From NCBI RefSeq assembly GCF_009363075.1, contig NZ_CP045293.1:5367501-5431500 (forward strand): a stretch of 64,000 bases of DNA. The letters are read 5' to 3'. Under the pieces are notes generated by a model. The model saw only the letters and a program-made list of their open reading frames with translations. It did no database searches and had not been told where the DNA came from. Of the stretch, positions 1-11,680 are shown one piece after another; the first letter of the stretch is position 1; every line of letters starts with the position of its first letter. Made by a program: the position numbers and the translations under genes. This DNA comes from Paenibacillus guangzhouensis (lineage in GTDB: Bacteria > Bacillota > Bacilli > Paenibacillales > Paenibacillaceae).

Positions 1-64
1 CTCGGGCGGAATATTAATATATCACAGCTTATCTATGATAGTCAACTATTTTATTAAATAATTT

Positions 65-1138
65 TTAATTCAATATCTCTTGGATAAATAAATGCCGTTC
101 ATGGACCAGATTAATAATTTGTCCCTTCACGGATACCCAAGGACGTGTCGGGTGATGATGATCCGAGAATACGATCTCTCCCATGCGTCCATCATTCAAT
201 CGCACAACCATTCCATTGTGGAATTGTGTGACACGATGAATAAAGGTGCGTACACAATCGACATCCAATTTACCGAATGATTCTTCTGCTAACTGCTCTA
301 GCACCAAATACGGCGAGGCAGCCTTCTTGAATGTCCGATTCAACGTCATCGCATGGAAAATATCCGCTACAGCAACGATTTTGGCATAAGGGTGGATCTG
401 TTCGGACTTAACCCCAAGCGGATATCCCGAACCGTCAATCTTCTCATGATGCTGCAGTGCCGTTCTTTTAACGCCTTCATTAATCGATGCAAGATTCTTA
501 AGCAGGTTATAACCGTAGGTTGTATGACGACGAATCTCTTCTGTCTCTTCACGCGTTAATACAGTTGGCTTGAAGAGGAGATCTGGATCGACCTTAGCAT
601 TCCCAATATCGTGCAGCAGCCCCGCTAGAGCAACCTGCATGAGCTCCTTCTGTGGCATCCCTTTCCACTTGGCCAGCATATATGAAGTTAACGCTACAAG
701 TACAGCATTATGATACATGTACTCCTGCTCTTTCATCTGGTGAGGCGAGAAGGTAAGCACATTGTATTGCGCGATTTGGTCAATTAGCAATTCAAGCTGT
801 GAGCGCAGTTCCAGTACAGGAATATCGTTCACAATCGCACTTTTGAATGCCCGTCTGACCAACGAGACCATTTTCTCATATTGCTCATAGAAGGATAGCG
901 AGGCGGGAGTTGCCACGGCTGGCGTGACAGATTCACTCCCCTCCTCGATCTCTTGTGCTTTTAGTCTGTCTTCTGGACGCTCGACAGCCACTTGCGTGAT
1001 AAGAAAAGCTTGTAGGATTTCTAAATCACGCTGAAGGATGACTCTCCCCTTATGGAACAACAAACTTCCTAATGGAGTGTGCACATCTTGTATGATTTTA
1101 TCGCCTAATTTCAGCCCTGAAACCGTCACATTCGCCAT
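65..1138 (-). CDS. HD-GYP domain cyclic-di-GMP phosphodiesterase-like protein
   Basis: A 357-residue cytosolic protein with no membrane segment. Residues 1-55 form an N-terminal domain common in Paenibacillus HD-GYP proteins. The HD domain follows, with the metal-binding pair at about H176-D177 (LLHDIGN), and the diagnostic motif HHEKIDGSGYP lies at 230-240. Family knowledge: HD-GYP proteins hydrolyse cyclic di-GMP. Both signature motifs are intact, so catalysis is plausible. The start is an ATG preceded by a GGGAGAAGTGA-type ribosome site. It is the last gene of the leftward gyrB-gyrA series, 38 bp after gyrA, and is probably co-transcribed with it. The protein has no receiver domain, so its input signal is not visible. 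Confidence 0.9.
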   Translation of the reverse strand: MANVTVSGLKLGDKIIQDVHTPLGSLLFHKGRVILQRDLEILQAFLITQVAVERPEDRLKAQEIEEGSESVTPAVATPASLSFYEQYEKMVSLVRRAFKSAIVNDIPVLELRSQLELLIDQIAQYNVLTFSPHQMKEQEYMYHNAVLVALTSYMLAKWKGMPQKELMQVALAGLLHDIGNAKVDPDLLFKPTVLTREETEEIRRHTTYGYNLLKNLASINEGVKRTALQHHEKIDGSGYPLGVKSEQIHPYAKIVAVADIFHAMTLNRTFKKAASPYLVLEQLAEESFGKLDVDCVRTFIHRVTQFHNGMVVRLNDGRMGEIVFSDHHHPTRPWVSVKGQIINLVHERHLFIQEILN

Positions 1139-1176
1139 CGTGGCTTCACTTCTCCCGTATATGCAACTACGATCAT

Positions 1177-3723
1177 CTATTCTTCTGAATCGCTTGGTTC
1201 ATCCAAATCTTGCACTTCTGTACCTGGCTCAGCCGAAATATCTGCTGATTCTAGGCCTTCTGCCTGATCCTGCTGCTCCCCATTCGATTCTTCTTCTTCT
1301 TCACTCTTATCCGCGCGCGCTACCGTTGCTACCGAATCGTCCTCACGGATATTAATCAATCTAACCCCTTGCGTATAACGACCCATCGTGGAGATGCCAG
1401 ACATACTCATCCGGATCAAAGTACCGGATTCTGTAATGATCATTAAGTCCTCTTCATTACGAACCACTTTGAGTCCGACGACAGGACCATTCTTCTCCGT
1501 AACGTTGATTGTCTTAATCCCTTTACCGCCACGGGTCTGAGAACGATACTCTGTTGCTGGTGTACGTTTACCGTAACCTTTAGAAGTAACGATCAACACC
1601 TCGAGTTCAGGATCTACGATATCCATATCGATGACTTTGTCATCTTCACCGATACTGATCCCTTTTACCCCTGTTGCGCTGCGGCCCATGGAGCGAACGT
1701 CATTCTCGGAGAAGCGGATCGACATCCCTTGGCTTGTACCCATAATGATCTCTTGATTGCCATCCGTTAACTTAACCCCGATCAGATCATCGTCTTCACG
1801 CAGGTTGATCGCAATCAAGCCGCCCTTACGAATATTCGTATAGTCATCAAGCGGTGTCTTCTTCACAATCCCTTGACGTGTTGCGAAGAACAAGTATTCA
1901 TCGCTGTCAAATTGTTGTACCGGAATCACGGCATTAATCGTCTCACCCTGCTCAATGTGAATCAGGTTGATAATTGGAGTCCCTCTTGCCGTCCGGCTTA
2001 GATCTGGAATCTCGTATCCCTTGATCTTGTACACCTTTCCTTTGTTCGTGAAGAACATCAGGTAATGGTGCGTATTGGTTACGAAGAGATGCTCGACGAA
2101 GTCGTTATCCTTCGTATCCATCCCAATAACACCTTTACCGCCACGACGTTGACTGCGGTATGTGTTCACAGGAAGACGCTTGATATACCCTGAATGGGTA
2201 ATCGTTACAATCACATCTTCTTGTGGGATCAGATCCTCATCCAGGATGCTCTCTTCACCAACCGTAATCTCTGTACGACGCTCATCACCAAAACGAATCT
2301 TGATCTCGTTCAACTCTTCGCTGATGATATCGAGTACGAGCTGCTCATTCGCAAGAATCTCGCGATACTGTGCGATCTTAAGCATCAATTCTTGATACTC
2401 GCTCTCGATCTTATCGCGTTCCAGACCGGTTAACCGGCGAAGACGCATATCGAGAATCGCTTGAGCTTGGTCGAAGCTGAGTCCAAAACGAGTAATCAAG
2501 CCTTCACGCGCTTCTTCGTCAGACTTGGAGCCGCGAATCAATGCGATCACTTCGTCGATATGGTCAAGCGCAATGCGAAGACCCTCTAAAATATGAGCGC
2601 GAGCTTCCGCTTTCTTCAGATCGAACTCCGTACGACGACGGATAACGACTTTCTGATGCTCCAGGTAATGATAGAGCATGTCTTTCAAATTCAGAACTTT
2701 CGGCTGCTTATCAACCAAGGCAAGCATATTAATACCAAAGTTCGTCTGCATAGCTGTATGTTTGTAGAGATTGTTCAAGACGACATTCGGGTTCACATCT
2801 TTGCGAAGCTCAATCACGATGCGCATACCGTTACGGTCGGATTCATCTCTTAAATCTGTAATGCCTTCTAATTTCTTCTCGCGAACCAACTCAGCGATTT
2901 TCTCAACGAGACGCGCCTTGATCACTTGATACGGCAATTCATGGACGACAATTCGTGCACGGTTTCCGTTCTCCTCAATGGTTGCACGTGCGCGCATCGT
3001 TACTGATCCGCGTCCTGTTGCATAGGCTTGGCGAATGCCTTCCCGTCCCAGAATATATCCGGATGTCGGGAAATCAGGACCTTTTATGTAATCCATCAAT
3101 TCCATTGGCGTGATCTCAGGATTGTTAATCAGTGCCTGCACCCCATCAATGACTTCGGATAAGTTGTGCGGCGGAATATTCGTCGCCATCCCGACAGCGA
3201 TCCCCGATACCCCGTTAACGAGCAAATTCGGAAAACGAGCTGGCAAGACAACAGGTTCATTCTCTTCCCCATCATAGTTCGGAGCAAAGTCGACCGTTTC
3301 TTTGTTAATGTCGCGCAGCATTTCCATCGCAATCTTGGACAGACGTGCTTCGGTATAACGCATTGCCGCTGCAAAATCACCGTCAATGGAACCGAAGTTA
3401 CCGTGCCCGTCGATCAACATATATCGTAACGAGAAATCTTGTGCCATCCGGACCATCGTCTCGTAAACAGCGGAATCCCCGTGTGGATGATACTTACCGA
3501 TAACTTCTCCGACGATTCTCGCCGATTTCTTGTACGGCTTGTCCGGCGACATGCCGAGTTCCGACATCGCGAACAAAATTCTACGGTGAACCGGCTTCAG
3601 ACCATCGCGAACATCAGGTAAAGCACGGCTAGCAATGATGCTCATCGCATAATCCATGAAGGATTCGCGCATTTCAACACCAATGTCCCGATCTTTAATT
3701 TGCGAGCGTATTTCTTCTGACAT
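1177..3723 (-). CDS. gyrA: DNA gyrase subunit A
   Basis: The breakage-reunion subunit of DNA gyrase, which introduces negative supercoils with GyrB. The 848-residue length is normal. The catalytic tyrosine is Y123 (AMRYTEARL). The quinolone-determining positions are the susceptible type, with Ser84 and Glu88 (HGDSAVYE). The C-terminal domain has the GyrA box (QRRGGKG) and ends in an acidic Glu/Asp-rich tail. I chose the ATG at 3723 because AGGAGG lies 7-8 nt upstream; an upstream in-frame TTG adds five residues but has no ribosome site. It lies 229 bp downstream of gyrB on the same strand. Confidence 0.98.
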   Translation of the reverse strand: MSEEIRSQIKDRDIGVEMRESFMDYAMSIIASRALPDVRDGLKPVHRRILFAMSELGMSPDKPYKKSARIVGEVIGKYHPHGDSAVYETMVRMAQDFSLRYMLIDGHGNFGSIDGDFAAAMRYTEARLSKIAMEMLRDINKETVDFAPNYDGEENEPVVLPARFPNLLVNGVSGIAVGMATNIPPHNLSEVIDGVQALINNPEITPMELMDYIKGPDFPTSGYILGREGIRQAYATGRGSVTMRARATIEENGNRARIVVHELPYQVIKARLVEKIAELVREKKLEGITDLRDESDRNGMRIVIELRKDVNPNVVLNNLYKHTAMQTNFGINMLALVDKQPKVLNLKDMLYHYLEHQKVVIRRRTEFDLKKAEARAHILEGLRIALDHIDEVIALIRGSKSDEEAREGLITRFGLSFDQAQAILDMRLRRLTGLERDKIESEYQELMLKIAQYREILANEQLVLDIISEELNEIKIRFGDERRTEITVGEESILDEDLIPQEDVIVTITHSGYIKRLPVNTYRSQRRGGKGVIGMDTKDNDFVEHLFVTNTHHYLMFFTNKGKVYKIKGYEIPDLSRTARGTPIINLIHIEQGETINAVIPVQQFDSDEYLFFATRQGIVKKTPLDDYTNIRKGGLIAINLREDDDLIGVKLTDGNQEIIMGTSQGMSIRFSENDVRSMGRSATGVKGISIGEDDKVIDMDIVDPELEVLIVTSKGYGKRTPATEYRSQTRGGKGIKTINVTEKNGPVVGLKVVRNEEDLMIITESGTLIRMSMSGISTMGRYTQGVRLINIREDDSVATVARADKSEEEEESNGEQQDQAEGLESADISAEPGTEVQDLDEPSDSEE

Positions 3724-3914
3724 GCTGGACCTCCTCAAACTGTATATCCCTCAAAAACACAATCCATATATTTCTATTTGTTCCACCATCCAAGGACAAT
3801 TAAACCTTAGCCGGACAGTGTCTGTGCCTTGCTGCACAACATATCTATTATACCATTGAAAAGGATGATTGTCCTGCTGTTTTCATTTCTTTTCATTCCA
3901 TCGATGGCGAAAAC

Positions 3915-3946
3915 AAGAAGAAAGGAAGATGGTTCCCCATCTCCCC
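3915..3946 (-). terminator. Putative intrinsic terminator after gyrB
   Basis: On the minus strand a hairpin (arms at 3924-3932 and 3937-3945, one mismatch, 4-nt loop) is followed by a T-rich run. It lies just past the gyrB stop and would partly separate gyrB from gyrA. Confidence 0.55.
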
Positions 3947-3952
3947 TGTGTT

Positions 3953-5872
<1,920 letters not shown>

Positions 5873-5909
5873 CTACTTCTATAGTTTCAATTCAACGAAT
5901 CGAGGGTGC

Positions 5910-6161
5910 TTAAGCCCCCGCCGTAAAAGAATTCGCTCTTTTTTTCAACGTCGTAGAGGAAATCGGAGAATAATATATTTTGCCTTTGGTAACAACGATG
6001 GATTTCGCTTCTTCCTCGCCGATTACTTCAACATTTTTTTGCCCTTCCGCATAAGAAAGAAACTGCTTCGAGCATTTGGATGATTTCTCGATCGATACAT
6101 CAAAAATCGCTACGAGCTCTGACGAGCGAATCACCTTTTCTCCGCCTAAATGAATATACAT
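5910..6161 (-). CDS. remB: RemB-like extracellular matrix regulator (DUF370)
   Basis: An 83-residue DUF370-type small protein (starts MYIHLGGEKVI, with a conserved VVTKGKIYYSPIS segment). It occupies the place between recF and gyrB where Bacillus has yaaB/remB. Family knowledge: RemA/RemB proteins support biofilm matrix gene expression; RemA binds DNA. Specific function here is inferred from position and family. The ATG has GGAGG about 10 bases upstream. Confidence 0.88.
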   Translation of the reverse strand: MYIHLGGEKVIRSSELVAIFDVSIEKSSKCSKQFLSYAEGQKNVEVIGEEEAKSIVVTKGKIYYSPISSTTLKKRANSFTAGA

Positions 6162-6209
6162 CAGATTCTACGCCTCCAAACCAAAAGGTTATCTCACAAA
6201 GACAAGTGC

Positions 6210-7322
6210 TTAACGCATGACATTTCCCGAACGGACATGATAAATGTTCGCATCCTTCAGCTTGCTCGCATGAATGCTCTCAATGCTGGTCGTTGTAATA
6301 AACGTCTGCACTTTACTCTGGAACGTCTCGATCAACTGCGTTTGTCGATTCTGGTCAAGTTCTGACAGTACATCATCCAGCAAAAGTACCGGATATTCGC
6401 CAATTTCCTCATGAATGAGCTCAATCTCAGCCAATTTAAGCGATAATGCGGTTGTGCGTTGCTGGCCTTGAGAACCGTACGTTTGAACTTCTTTATCGTT
6501 GATAAAAAAAGAAAGATCATCACGATGAGGCCCCACGAGGGTCATTCCACGCCGGATCTCCTGTTCTTTCATTTGTGATAACTTTATCATAAATTGCTCA
6601 AATAAGACAGCTTCATCTTCCGACCCGTCCATGGGAAAAGAGGGAAGATAGCTGATTGAAAGCTCTTCAATCCCGTTCGTGATCCCCTGATGAATCGATT
6701 TGGCCCACTGTTCTAGTTTACTTATAAATTGTTTCCTCTTTCTGATAATTTTAACACCTTGGGTCACGAGTTGTTCGTTCCACACCTCGAGCATCGCTTG
6801 GGATGAGGCCCCTTGCTGCCAGGCATTCTTAAGCACGTTATTGCGTTGAACCACAATTTTCTGATATTGCTGGAGAGCGTAGAGGTAATTGGGCTGCACT
6901 TGGCCGATTTCGATATCGAGGAACCGACGTCGAATCCCCGGTGTTCCTTTGACAATTTCCAAGTCTTCAGGTGCGAACATGACCACATTCAACGCCCCAA
7001 TGAAATTGCTGAGCTTCTTCTGCTCCAGCCCGTTAATCTTGGCCTGCTTGCCTTGTTGAGCGAGGTTGAGCTCCAGATGAACGGGGCCGTACTTCTTATC
7101 CACAACCGCCTCGAGATGCGCACGCGATTCTCCCCAGCCGATCAGTTCCTTGTTCTTATCCGTGCGATGTGATTTGGTCAGGGCAAGCACGAAGATCGCT
7201 TCGAGCAAATTCGTCTTGCCTTGCGCATTCTGACCAATGAAAATATTCACTTTCTGATCCGTATTCAATTCAATCTCAGATATATTGCGATAGTTCTGCA
7301 GCCGAATATTCTTAACGAACAC
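6210..7322 (-). CDS. recF: DNA replication and repair protein RecF
   Basis: An SMC-like ATPase that loads RecA at gaps together with RecO and RecR. The 370-residue length is normal. Walker A is GQNAQGKTN near residue 30, the ABC-type signature lies in YGSQGQQRT, and Walker B is LLLDDVLSELD. The start is GTG at 7322, with GGGGAGG seven bases upstream. It lies in the dnaA-dnaN-yaaA-recF cluster, 38 bp after yaaA. Confidence 0.97.
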   Translation of the reverse strand: MFVKNIRLQNYRNISEIELNTDQKVNIFIGQNAQGKTNLLEAIFVLALTKSHRTDKNKELIGWGESRAHLEAVVDKKYGPVHLELNLAQQGKQAKINGLEQKKLSNFIGALNVVMFAPEDLEIVKGTPGIRRRFLDIEIGQVQPNYLYALQQYQKIVVQRNNVLKNAWQQGASSQAMLEVWNEQLVTQGVKIIRKRKQFISKLEQWAKSIHQGITNGIEELSISYLPSFPMDGSEDEAVLFEQFMIKLSQMKEQEIRRGMTLVGPHRDDLSFFINDKEVQTYGSQGQQRTTALSLKLAEIELIHEEIGEYPVLLLDDVLSELDQNRQTQLIETFQSKVQTFITTTSIESIHASKLKDANIYHVRSGNVMR

Positions 7323-7360
7323 GCCTTCGCCTCCCCTCGTGTCAGAATGGACAGCTTATG

Positions 7361-7585
7361 CTACGAAAGCGCAGATCGTTCGACTTGAAACTCCCCATGC
7401 CCGTCCACTTTGACGATATCGGCAGCGTACAGCTTGCGTCCGCGGCGATTCTCCAATTCTCCGTTCACCCACACTTGCTCTTCTTGCAGGAAGAACTTCG
7501 CATGGCCTCCTGTTGCAATGCAATCCGACAGCTTCAGGAATTGTCCTAATGTAATAAATTCGGTCTTAATCGTAATCTTCTTCAT
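7361..7585 (-). CDS. yaaA: S4-domain RNA-binding protein YaaA
   Basis: A 74-residue protein consisting almost only of an S4 RNA-binding fold (LGQFLKLSDCIATGGHAK, VWVNGELENRRGRKL). It lies between dnaN and recF as in Bacillus, where yaaA (rlbA) is linked to 50S ribosome assembly. ATG with a GAGAGGG ribosome site. Confidence 0.92.
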   Translation of the reverse strand: MKKITIKTEFITLGQFLKLSDCIATGGHAKFFLQEEQVWVNGELENRRGRKLYAADIVKVDGHGEFQVERSALS

Positions 7586-7619
7586 CTTTCAATCCCTCTC
7601 AAAGGCGATTCTTGCCAAA

Positions 7620-8765
7620 TTAGACTTGCGGTGTACGATACGGCAGGATCAGGTGCAAACTGTTCTGATGGTCTGTCGGTTTAATAATGATTGGGCTCAT
7701 CGCGCCAGTAAATCCAATAAAAATATATTCGCTCTCGATAACTTTCAGCACGTCTAACATATATTTGGAGTTAAACGTAATGCGAAGCGGTTCGCCGTTA
7801 AATTCACGCGCATCCAATTGCTCCGTTACCTTACCCAGCTGTGTTGAGCTCGAAGAAATCTCGATGCTGCCATCCTCTTTGGTCATCAGGAGTACAATAT
7901 TCGTCTTTTCTTCACGGGATAACAAATAAGCACGGTCAATCGCTTCCGTTAATTTTTTTGTATCCAAGACGAGTTCTGTTTTGTAATTTTGCGGAATAAT
8001 TTTAGAAGTATCGGGATAAATGCCGTCCAATATACGCGAATAGAACAAGACACGATCGATTTTGAATAACACTTGGTTATCTGAGACGACAATGTCGACC
8101 ATGGTGTTCTGGTCCGGCACGATTTTACTTAATTCGTTCAGGGTCTTACCAGCAATAACGACATTATTGAATCGAGCATCGGACTCGACTTGAATCGTTG
8201 CTGTACGGCTTGCTAGACGGTGGCGGTCTGTTGCAGCGAATTTCAATTCATTGCCGGATAAGTTCCAGAGGATCCCCGTTAAGATCGGTGTGCTCTCGTT
8301 GGTTGAAATTGCGAATACTGTTTGTTTGATCATTGTCTTGAGCAGGTCGCCGTTTATACTGAATACTTCGTTTTCTTCAATTGTCGGAAGAACAGGAAAC
8401 TCTTCAGGATCTAATCCAACCATTTGGATATCTGTAGCGCCAGAGCGGATAAATGTCTGGAAATGCTCTTTAACCTCAATTTCGATAAATTCCGACGGCA
8501 ATTTCTTAATCATTTCGATAAAAAATTTAGCAGGTAGTACAACACTGCCAATTTTCTCGATTTGAACGATGGTTTGTTTATCGTCTTCAACAGGAATAAA
8601 ACTTTGGATTGAAATATCTGTATCGCTAGCCGTTAAGGTTACCCCTTGGTAGGTAACATCGATTTTGATCCCGCTAAGAATAGGAATCGTCGTCCGACTG
8701 GAAATTGCTTTGGATACATGTTGTATCGAATCATTGAGTTCATGTTTTAAAATGCTGATTTTCAT
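7620..8765 (-). CDS. dnaN: DNA polymerase III beta sliding clamp
   Basis: The 381-residue ring-forming processivity clamp, with three repeated clamp domains and the family N-terminus MKISILKHELND. The end (LPYRTPQV) matches the usual C-terminal position and pattern. The ATG at 8765 has AAAAGGAGA upstream. It is transcribed leftwards after dnaA, and the 227-bp gap between the two holds DnaA boxes and the likely unwinding element. Confidence 0.98.
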   Translation of the reverse strand: MKISILKHELNDSIQHVSKAISSRTTIPILSGIKIDVTYQGVTLTASDTDISIQSFIPVEDDKQTIVQIEKIGSVVLPAKFFIEMIKKLPSEFIEIEVKEHFQTFIRSGATDIQMVGLDPEEFPVLPTIEENEVFSINGDLLKTMIKQTVFAISTNESTPILTGILWNLSGNELKFAATDRHRLASRTATIQVESDARFNNVVIAGKTLNELSKIVPDQNTMVDIVVSDNQVLFKIDRVLFYSRILDGIYPDTSKIIPQNYKTELVLDTKKLTEAIDRAYLLSREEKTNIVLLMTKEDGSIEISSSSTQLGKVTEQLDAREFNGEPLRITFNSKYMLDVLKVIESEYIFIGFTGAMSPIIIKPTDHQNSLHLILPYRTPQV

Positions 8766-8992
8766 GGATATTCTCCTTTTACATTTTCCTTGTGAAAAAT
8801 GATTGCGTTGCGACGTTGTGTATAGTTGTAATTCTTTAAATAATTATTAGTAATCGTAGTAGGCACCCTGAATATGTGGATAAGTGCCTTAACCATTCAA
8901 AAATGAAGCCTATCCACATGTGTATAGATTGTGCATAGGCGTTTTTGTTGTGGCATATAGTTGTTGATAGTTTTGAGAAGCTCCGGCAACCA
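8766..8992. other. oriC unwinding region: DnaA boxes plus DnaA-trio run (dnaA-dnaN gap)
   Basis: A consensus DnaA box lies at 8875-8883 (TGTGGATAA). Near-consensus boxes lie at 8910-8918, 8919-8927, 8930-8938 and 8962-8970. Beside the first box, a short GC-rich spacer (8863-8874) is followed by triplets at 8848-8862 (reading TAG, TAA, TCG, TAG, TAG towards the box). The stretch at 8831-8850 is very AT-rich. This order of box, GC-rich spacer, trios and AT-rich DNA is the basal unwinding layout described for Bacillus subtilis oriC. Confidence 0.85.
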
Positions 8993-10348
8993 TCACGTAG
9001 GATTCTTAATTTTCTCCGTGATGTTATGAATGATTTTATATAATTCCTGATCTTGCTTCAGCGACTGGCTGATTTTCTCATGGGCATGAATGACCGTTGT
9101 ATGGTCGCGCCCGCCAAAGGCTTCGCCGATCTTCGGAAGGGAATAATCCGTTAGTTCGCGAGACAGGTACATAGCGATTTGACGTGGGAAAGCGACGGCT
9201 TTGGTCCGTTTTCTCGCTTTGAAATCTTCCAGCTTGAGGTTATAGAATTCGCCAACTTTCTGCTGAATGTGCTGAATCGTAATCATCCGCGGACGAGCTG
9301 TCGGGATAATATCCTTGAGCGCTTCAGCGGCTAGATGCGATGTAATATCTTCGTTAATGAGCGACGAGTATGCAACGACACGAATTAGAGCGCCCTCGAG
9401 CTCTCGAATGTTCGTATCGATTTGATTGGCAATATAGACCATAGCTTCGTTCGGAATATCAAGGTTCTCTGCCTTCGCTTTCTTGCGAAGAATCGCGATG
9501 CGTGTCTCGAGATCCGGCGCTTGGATATCGGTGATTAATCCCCATTCGAACCGGGAGCGAAGCCGTTCCTCCAACGTTGGGATTTCCTTCGGTGGTCGGT
9601 CACTGGAAATAATGATCTGTTTCCGTTCTTCATGCAGCGCGTTGAATGTGTGGAAGAATTCCTCTTGTGTTCCGTCTTTCCCCGCTAGAAATTGAATATC
9701 GTCAATGAGCAAAATGTCGATATTTCTGTATTTATTCCGGAAGCTTTCCCCGCGGTTATCACGAATCGCATTAATAAATTCATTCGTAAATTTCTCGGAA
9801 GAGAGGTAGAGAACTTTGGCAGATGGATTATGCTCCAAGATGAATTGGCCGATCGCATGCATTAAGTGCGTCTTGCCAAGACCAACGCCTCCATAGAGGA
9901 AGAGCGGGTTATAGGCTTTGGCCGGTGCTTCTGCCACAGCGAGCGAGGCAGCGTGCGCAAAACGGTTATTCGCACCAATAACAAAGGTATCGAAGGTATA
10001 CTTCGGATTTAACATATGAGGAAACGGTTCATCTTGAACGATCGGCTCTGTAACAGCCGTCAATGGCTGAGGGGGGAGCAGATCAACCTGTTTTGGTTCG
10101 TCGATCACAAATTTGACGTCAACTTGTTTGTCCAAATATTCGGAAATGGCGGATGCGACTAATTTGGTATAGCGGCTCTCCAGCCACTCTACTGCAAAAG
10201 ATGTCGGTGCCGATATGATGACAGAAGAATCACTAAGGGATACGAGTCTTGTCGCTTTAAACCAGGTATCAAAGCTGGGTTTGCTTAATTTTGTTTGGAT
10301 GACAGACAAAATTTGATGCCATATTTCATTTGTATGGCTGCTATCCAC
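8993..10348 (-). CDS. dnaA: Chromosomal replication initiator DnaA
   Basis: The AAA+ initiator that binds DnaA boxes and opens oriC. Domain I is N-terminal ([13 protein letters not shown]). The AAA+ core has Walker [10 protein letters not shown] and Walker [10 protein letters not shown]. The DNA-binding domain IV carries [14 protein letters not shown] and [16 protein letters not shown] chose the GTG at 10348 because AAGGAG is 8-9 bases upstream; the GTG at 10357 lies against that ribosome site. This gives 451 residues. A DnaA-box-like sequence (10341-10349) overlaps the start codon, which suggests autoregulation. Confidence 0.97.
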   Translation of the reverse strand: MDSSHTNEIWHQILSVIQTKLSKPSFDTWFKATRLVSLSDSSVIISAPTSFAVEWLESRYTKLVASAISEYLDKQVDVKFVIDEPKQVDLLPPQPLTAVTEPIVQDEPFPHMLNPKYTFDTFVIGANNRFAHAASLAVAEAPAKAYNPLFLYGGVGLGKTHLMHAIGQFILEHNPSAKVLYLSSEKFTNEFINAIRDNRGESFRNKYRNIDILLIDDIQFLAGKDGTQEEFFHTFNALHEERKQIIISSDRPPKEIPTLEERLRSRFEWGLITDIQAPDLETRIAILRKKAKAENLDIPNEAMVYIANQIDTNIRELEGALIRVVAYSSLINEDITSHLAAEALKDIIPTARPRMITIQHIQQKVGEFYNLKLEDFKARKRTKAVAFPRQIAMYLSRELTDYSLPKIGEAFGGRDHTTVIHAHEKISQSLKQDQELYKIIHNITEKIKNPT

Positions 10349-10978
10349 AGAAGTCACTCCTTATTATTATTTCAAATGTGGTCGTAGCCATGGGTATGCC
10401 ATTAGAGCAAGCTAAACTTGTCCTATGTCGTAGAAAAAGAAAAAACGATGTAGAAATATCCACAAAATGCAGTATCGTTAAACTGATTTTGTACCCTTAC
10501 ATCGAAGTTTGTTCACAACGTTATCCACAGGCTGTTGATAAGATTGTTATTTTAAACGGCTATTCACAGCAAAAAGTAATCTAAGCATAGCAAAAAGAGG
10601 CTTGATTTTCAACGGATCCAAGCATTTTATCCACAAATTCAATAACTTGTGTATAATTTTTATATACAACACAAGATATTGTTTATAACTTGTTGAATAA
10701 ACGACAAAGTTATCCAAAATGTGATTTTTATTATTCACAGGTTGTCCGCTGTGGGTAAGTTTTTGTCGAACAATTCTGTGTATATGTATCCGGGTGAGGC
10801 TGTGGATAATGTGAGTGGTATAGTTTATGGATCAAGGAAGAATGTCATACATTAGATTGTCTTTCATCTATATGGTATTAGTAGGGATTAGTTGACATTT
10901 GGGTGCGCCCGTGATTTAATGATATAAGGTGTTTTTTGAAGACCGATAATTGGAATTCCTTTGAGGAGGTGCAAATAG
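10349..10978. other. oriC upstream region: DnaA-box cluster between dnaA and rpmH
   Basis: A 630-bp AT-rich gap between divergent dnaA and rpmH. Exact TTATCCACA-type boxes lie at 10521-10529, 10627-10635 and 10801-10809 (reverse). One- or two-mismatch boxes lie at 10456-10464, 10533-10541, 10560-10568, 10648-10656, 10710-10718, 10731-10739 and 10750-10758. No credible gene lies here. It corresponds to the incA/B-type part of a bipartite Firmicute origin and carries the dnaA and rpmH promoters. Confidence 0.88.
10892..10920 (+). promoter_or_regulatory. Sigma-A-type promoter of rpmH
   Basis: A -35 TTGACA (10892-10897) and a -10 TTTAAT (10915-10920) are separated by 17 bp, about 60 bp before the rpmH start. 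Confidence 0.6.
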
Positions 10979-11113
10979 ATGAGACCTACATTTAAACCAA
11001 ATGTGAGCAAGCGTAAGAAGGTTCATGGTTTCCGTAAGAGAATGAGCACTGCAAACGGCCGCAAGGTTTTAGCTGCTCGTCGTCTTAAAGGCAGAAAGAA
11101 ATTAAGCGCGTAA
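10979..11113 (+). CDS. rpmH: 50S ribosomal protein L34
   Basis: A 44-residue, highly basic protein with the L34 pattern (starts [14 protein letters not shown]; then HGFRKRMST and GRKVLAARR; ends GRKKLSA). The ATG follows GAGGAGGTGC, a strong ribosome site. It is the first rightward gene after the origin, in the conserved rpmH-rnpA-yidC-jag order. Confidence 0.97.
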   Translation: MRPTFKPNVSKRKKVHGFRKRMSTANGRKVLAARRLKGRKKLSA

Positions 11114-11124
11114 GAGCGTATGAT

Positions 11125-11150
11125 AAGACCACTCAACGTGGTCTTTTTTT
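11125..11150 (+). terminator. Hairpin terminator or attenuator after rpmH
   Basis: Perfect 8-bp arms (11125-11132 and 11138-11145), a 5-nt loop and a T run. It lies between rpmH and rnpA, so it probably lowers rnpA transcription relative to rpmH. Confidence 0.8.
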
Positions 11151-11252
11151 CATGTAAGGAGAAGAAATCGTATTCAATGGGACGGTTTATAAAGGCTTCT
11201 GTTGGTCGATACTGACAGTTGATCTAATCTCATGAGGCCAGAGGAGTTCGTC

Positions 11253-11600
11253 GTGCAAAAAAAACTGCGTTTAACTAATCGTGCAGACTTCACACGTGTC
11301 TATCGGCATGGGAAATCATTCGCCAATCATCAATTTGTGGTGTATTGGTTCAACAAGCCGGAAATCGAGCGGTTTCGATTAGGCATCTCTGCAAGCAAAA
11401 AGATCGGGAATGCGGTCGTTCGCAATCGAATGCGCAGGCTCATTAAGGAAATTGTTCGTAAAAATGAAGCTCGGATCATCGACCATGTCGATATGGTCTT
11501 TATCGTACGAAAAGGAGCTGTCCAGATGTCTTTTCAAGAGATGGAGAAAAGTATTCTGCATGTGCTTAAAAAAGCATCGCTCATCAAGCGGTCCCGCTAG
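11253..11600 (+). CDS. rnpA: Ribonuclease P protein component
   Basis: The protein subunit of RNase P, which binds the catalytic RNA and helps mature tRNA 5' ends. It has the RNR motif (NAVVRNRMRRLIKE) and the N-terminal LTNRADFTRVYRHGKSF. I chose GTG at 11253 because AGAGGAG lies six bases upstream; the in-frame ATG at 11232 lies upstream of that site and has none of its own. This gives 115 residues, normal for the family. Confidence 0.95.
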   Translation: MQKKLRLTNRADFTRVYRHGKSFANHQFVVYWFNKPEIERFRLGISASKKIGNAVVRNRMRRLIKEIVRKNEARIIDHVDMVFIVRKGAVQMSFQEMEKSILHVLKKASLIKRSR

Positions 11601-11680
11601 CATGTGGACAGTTTCTTTGTTGTATTAAATATGTTATTATTTACATTGGAATCGGTAGGCGAAGAGAGGAGTTATGAATC

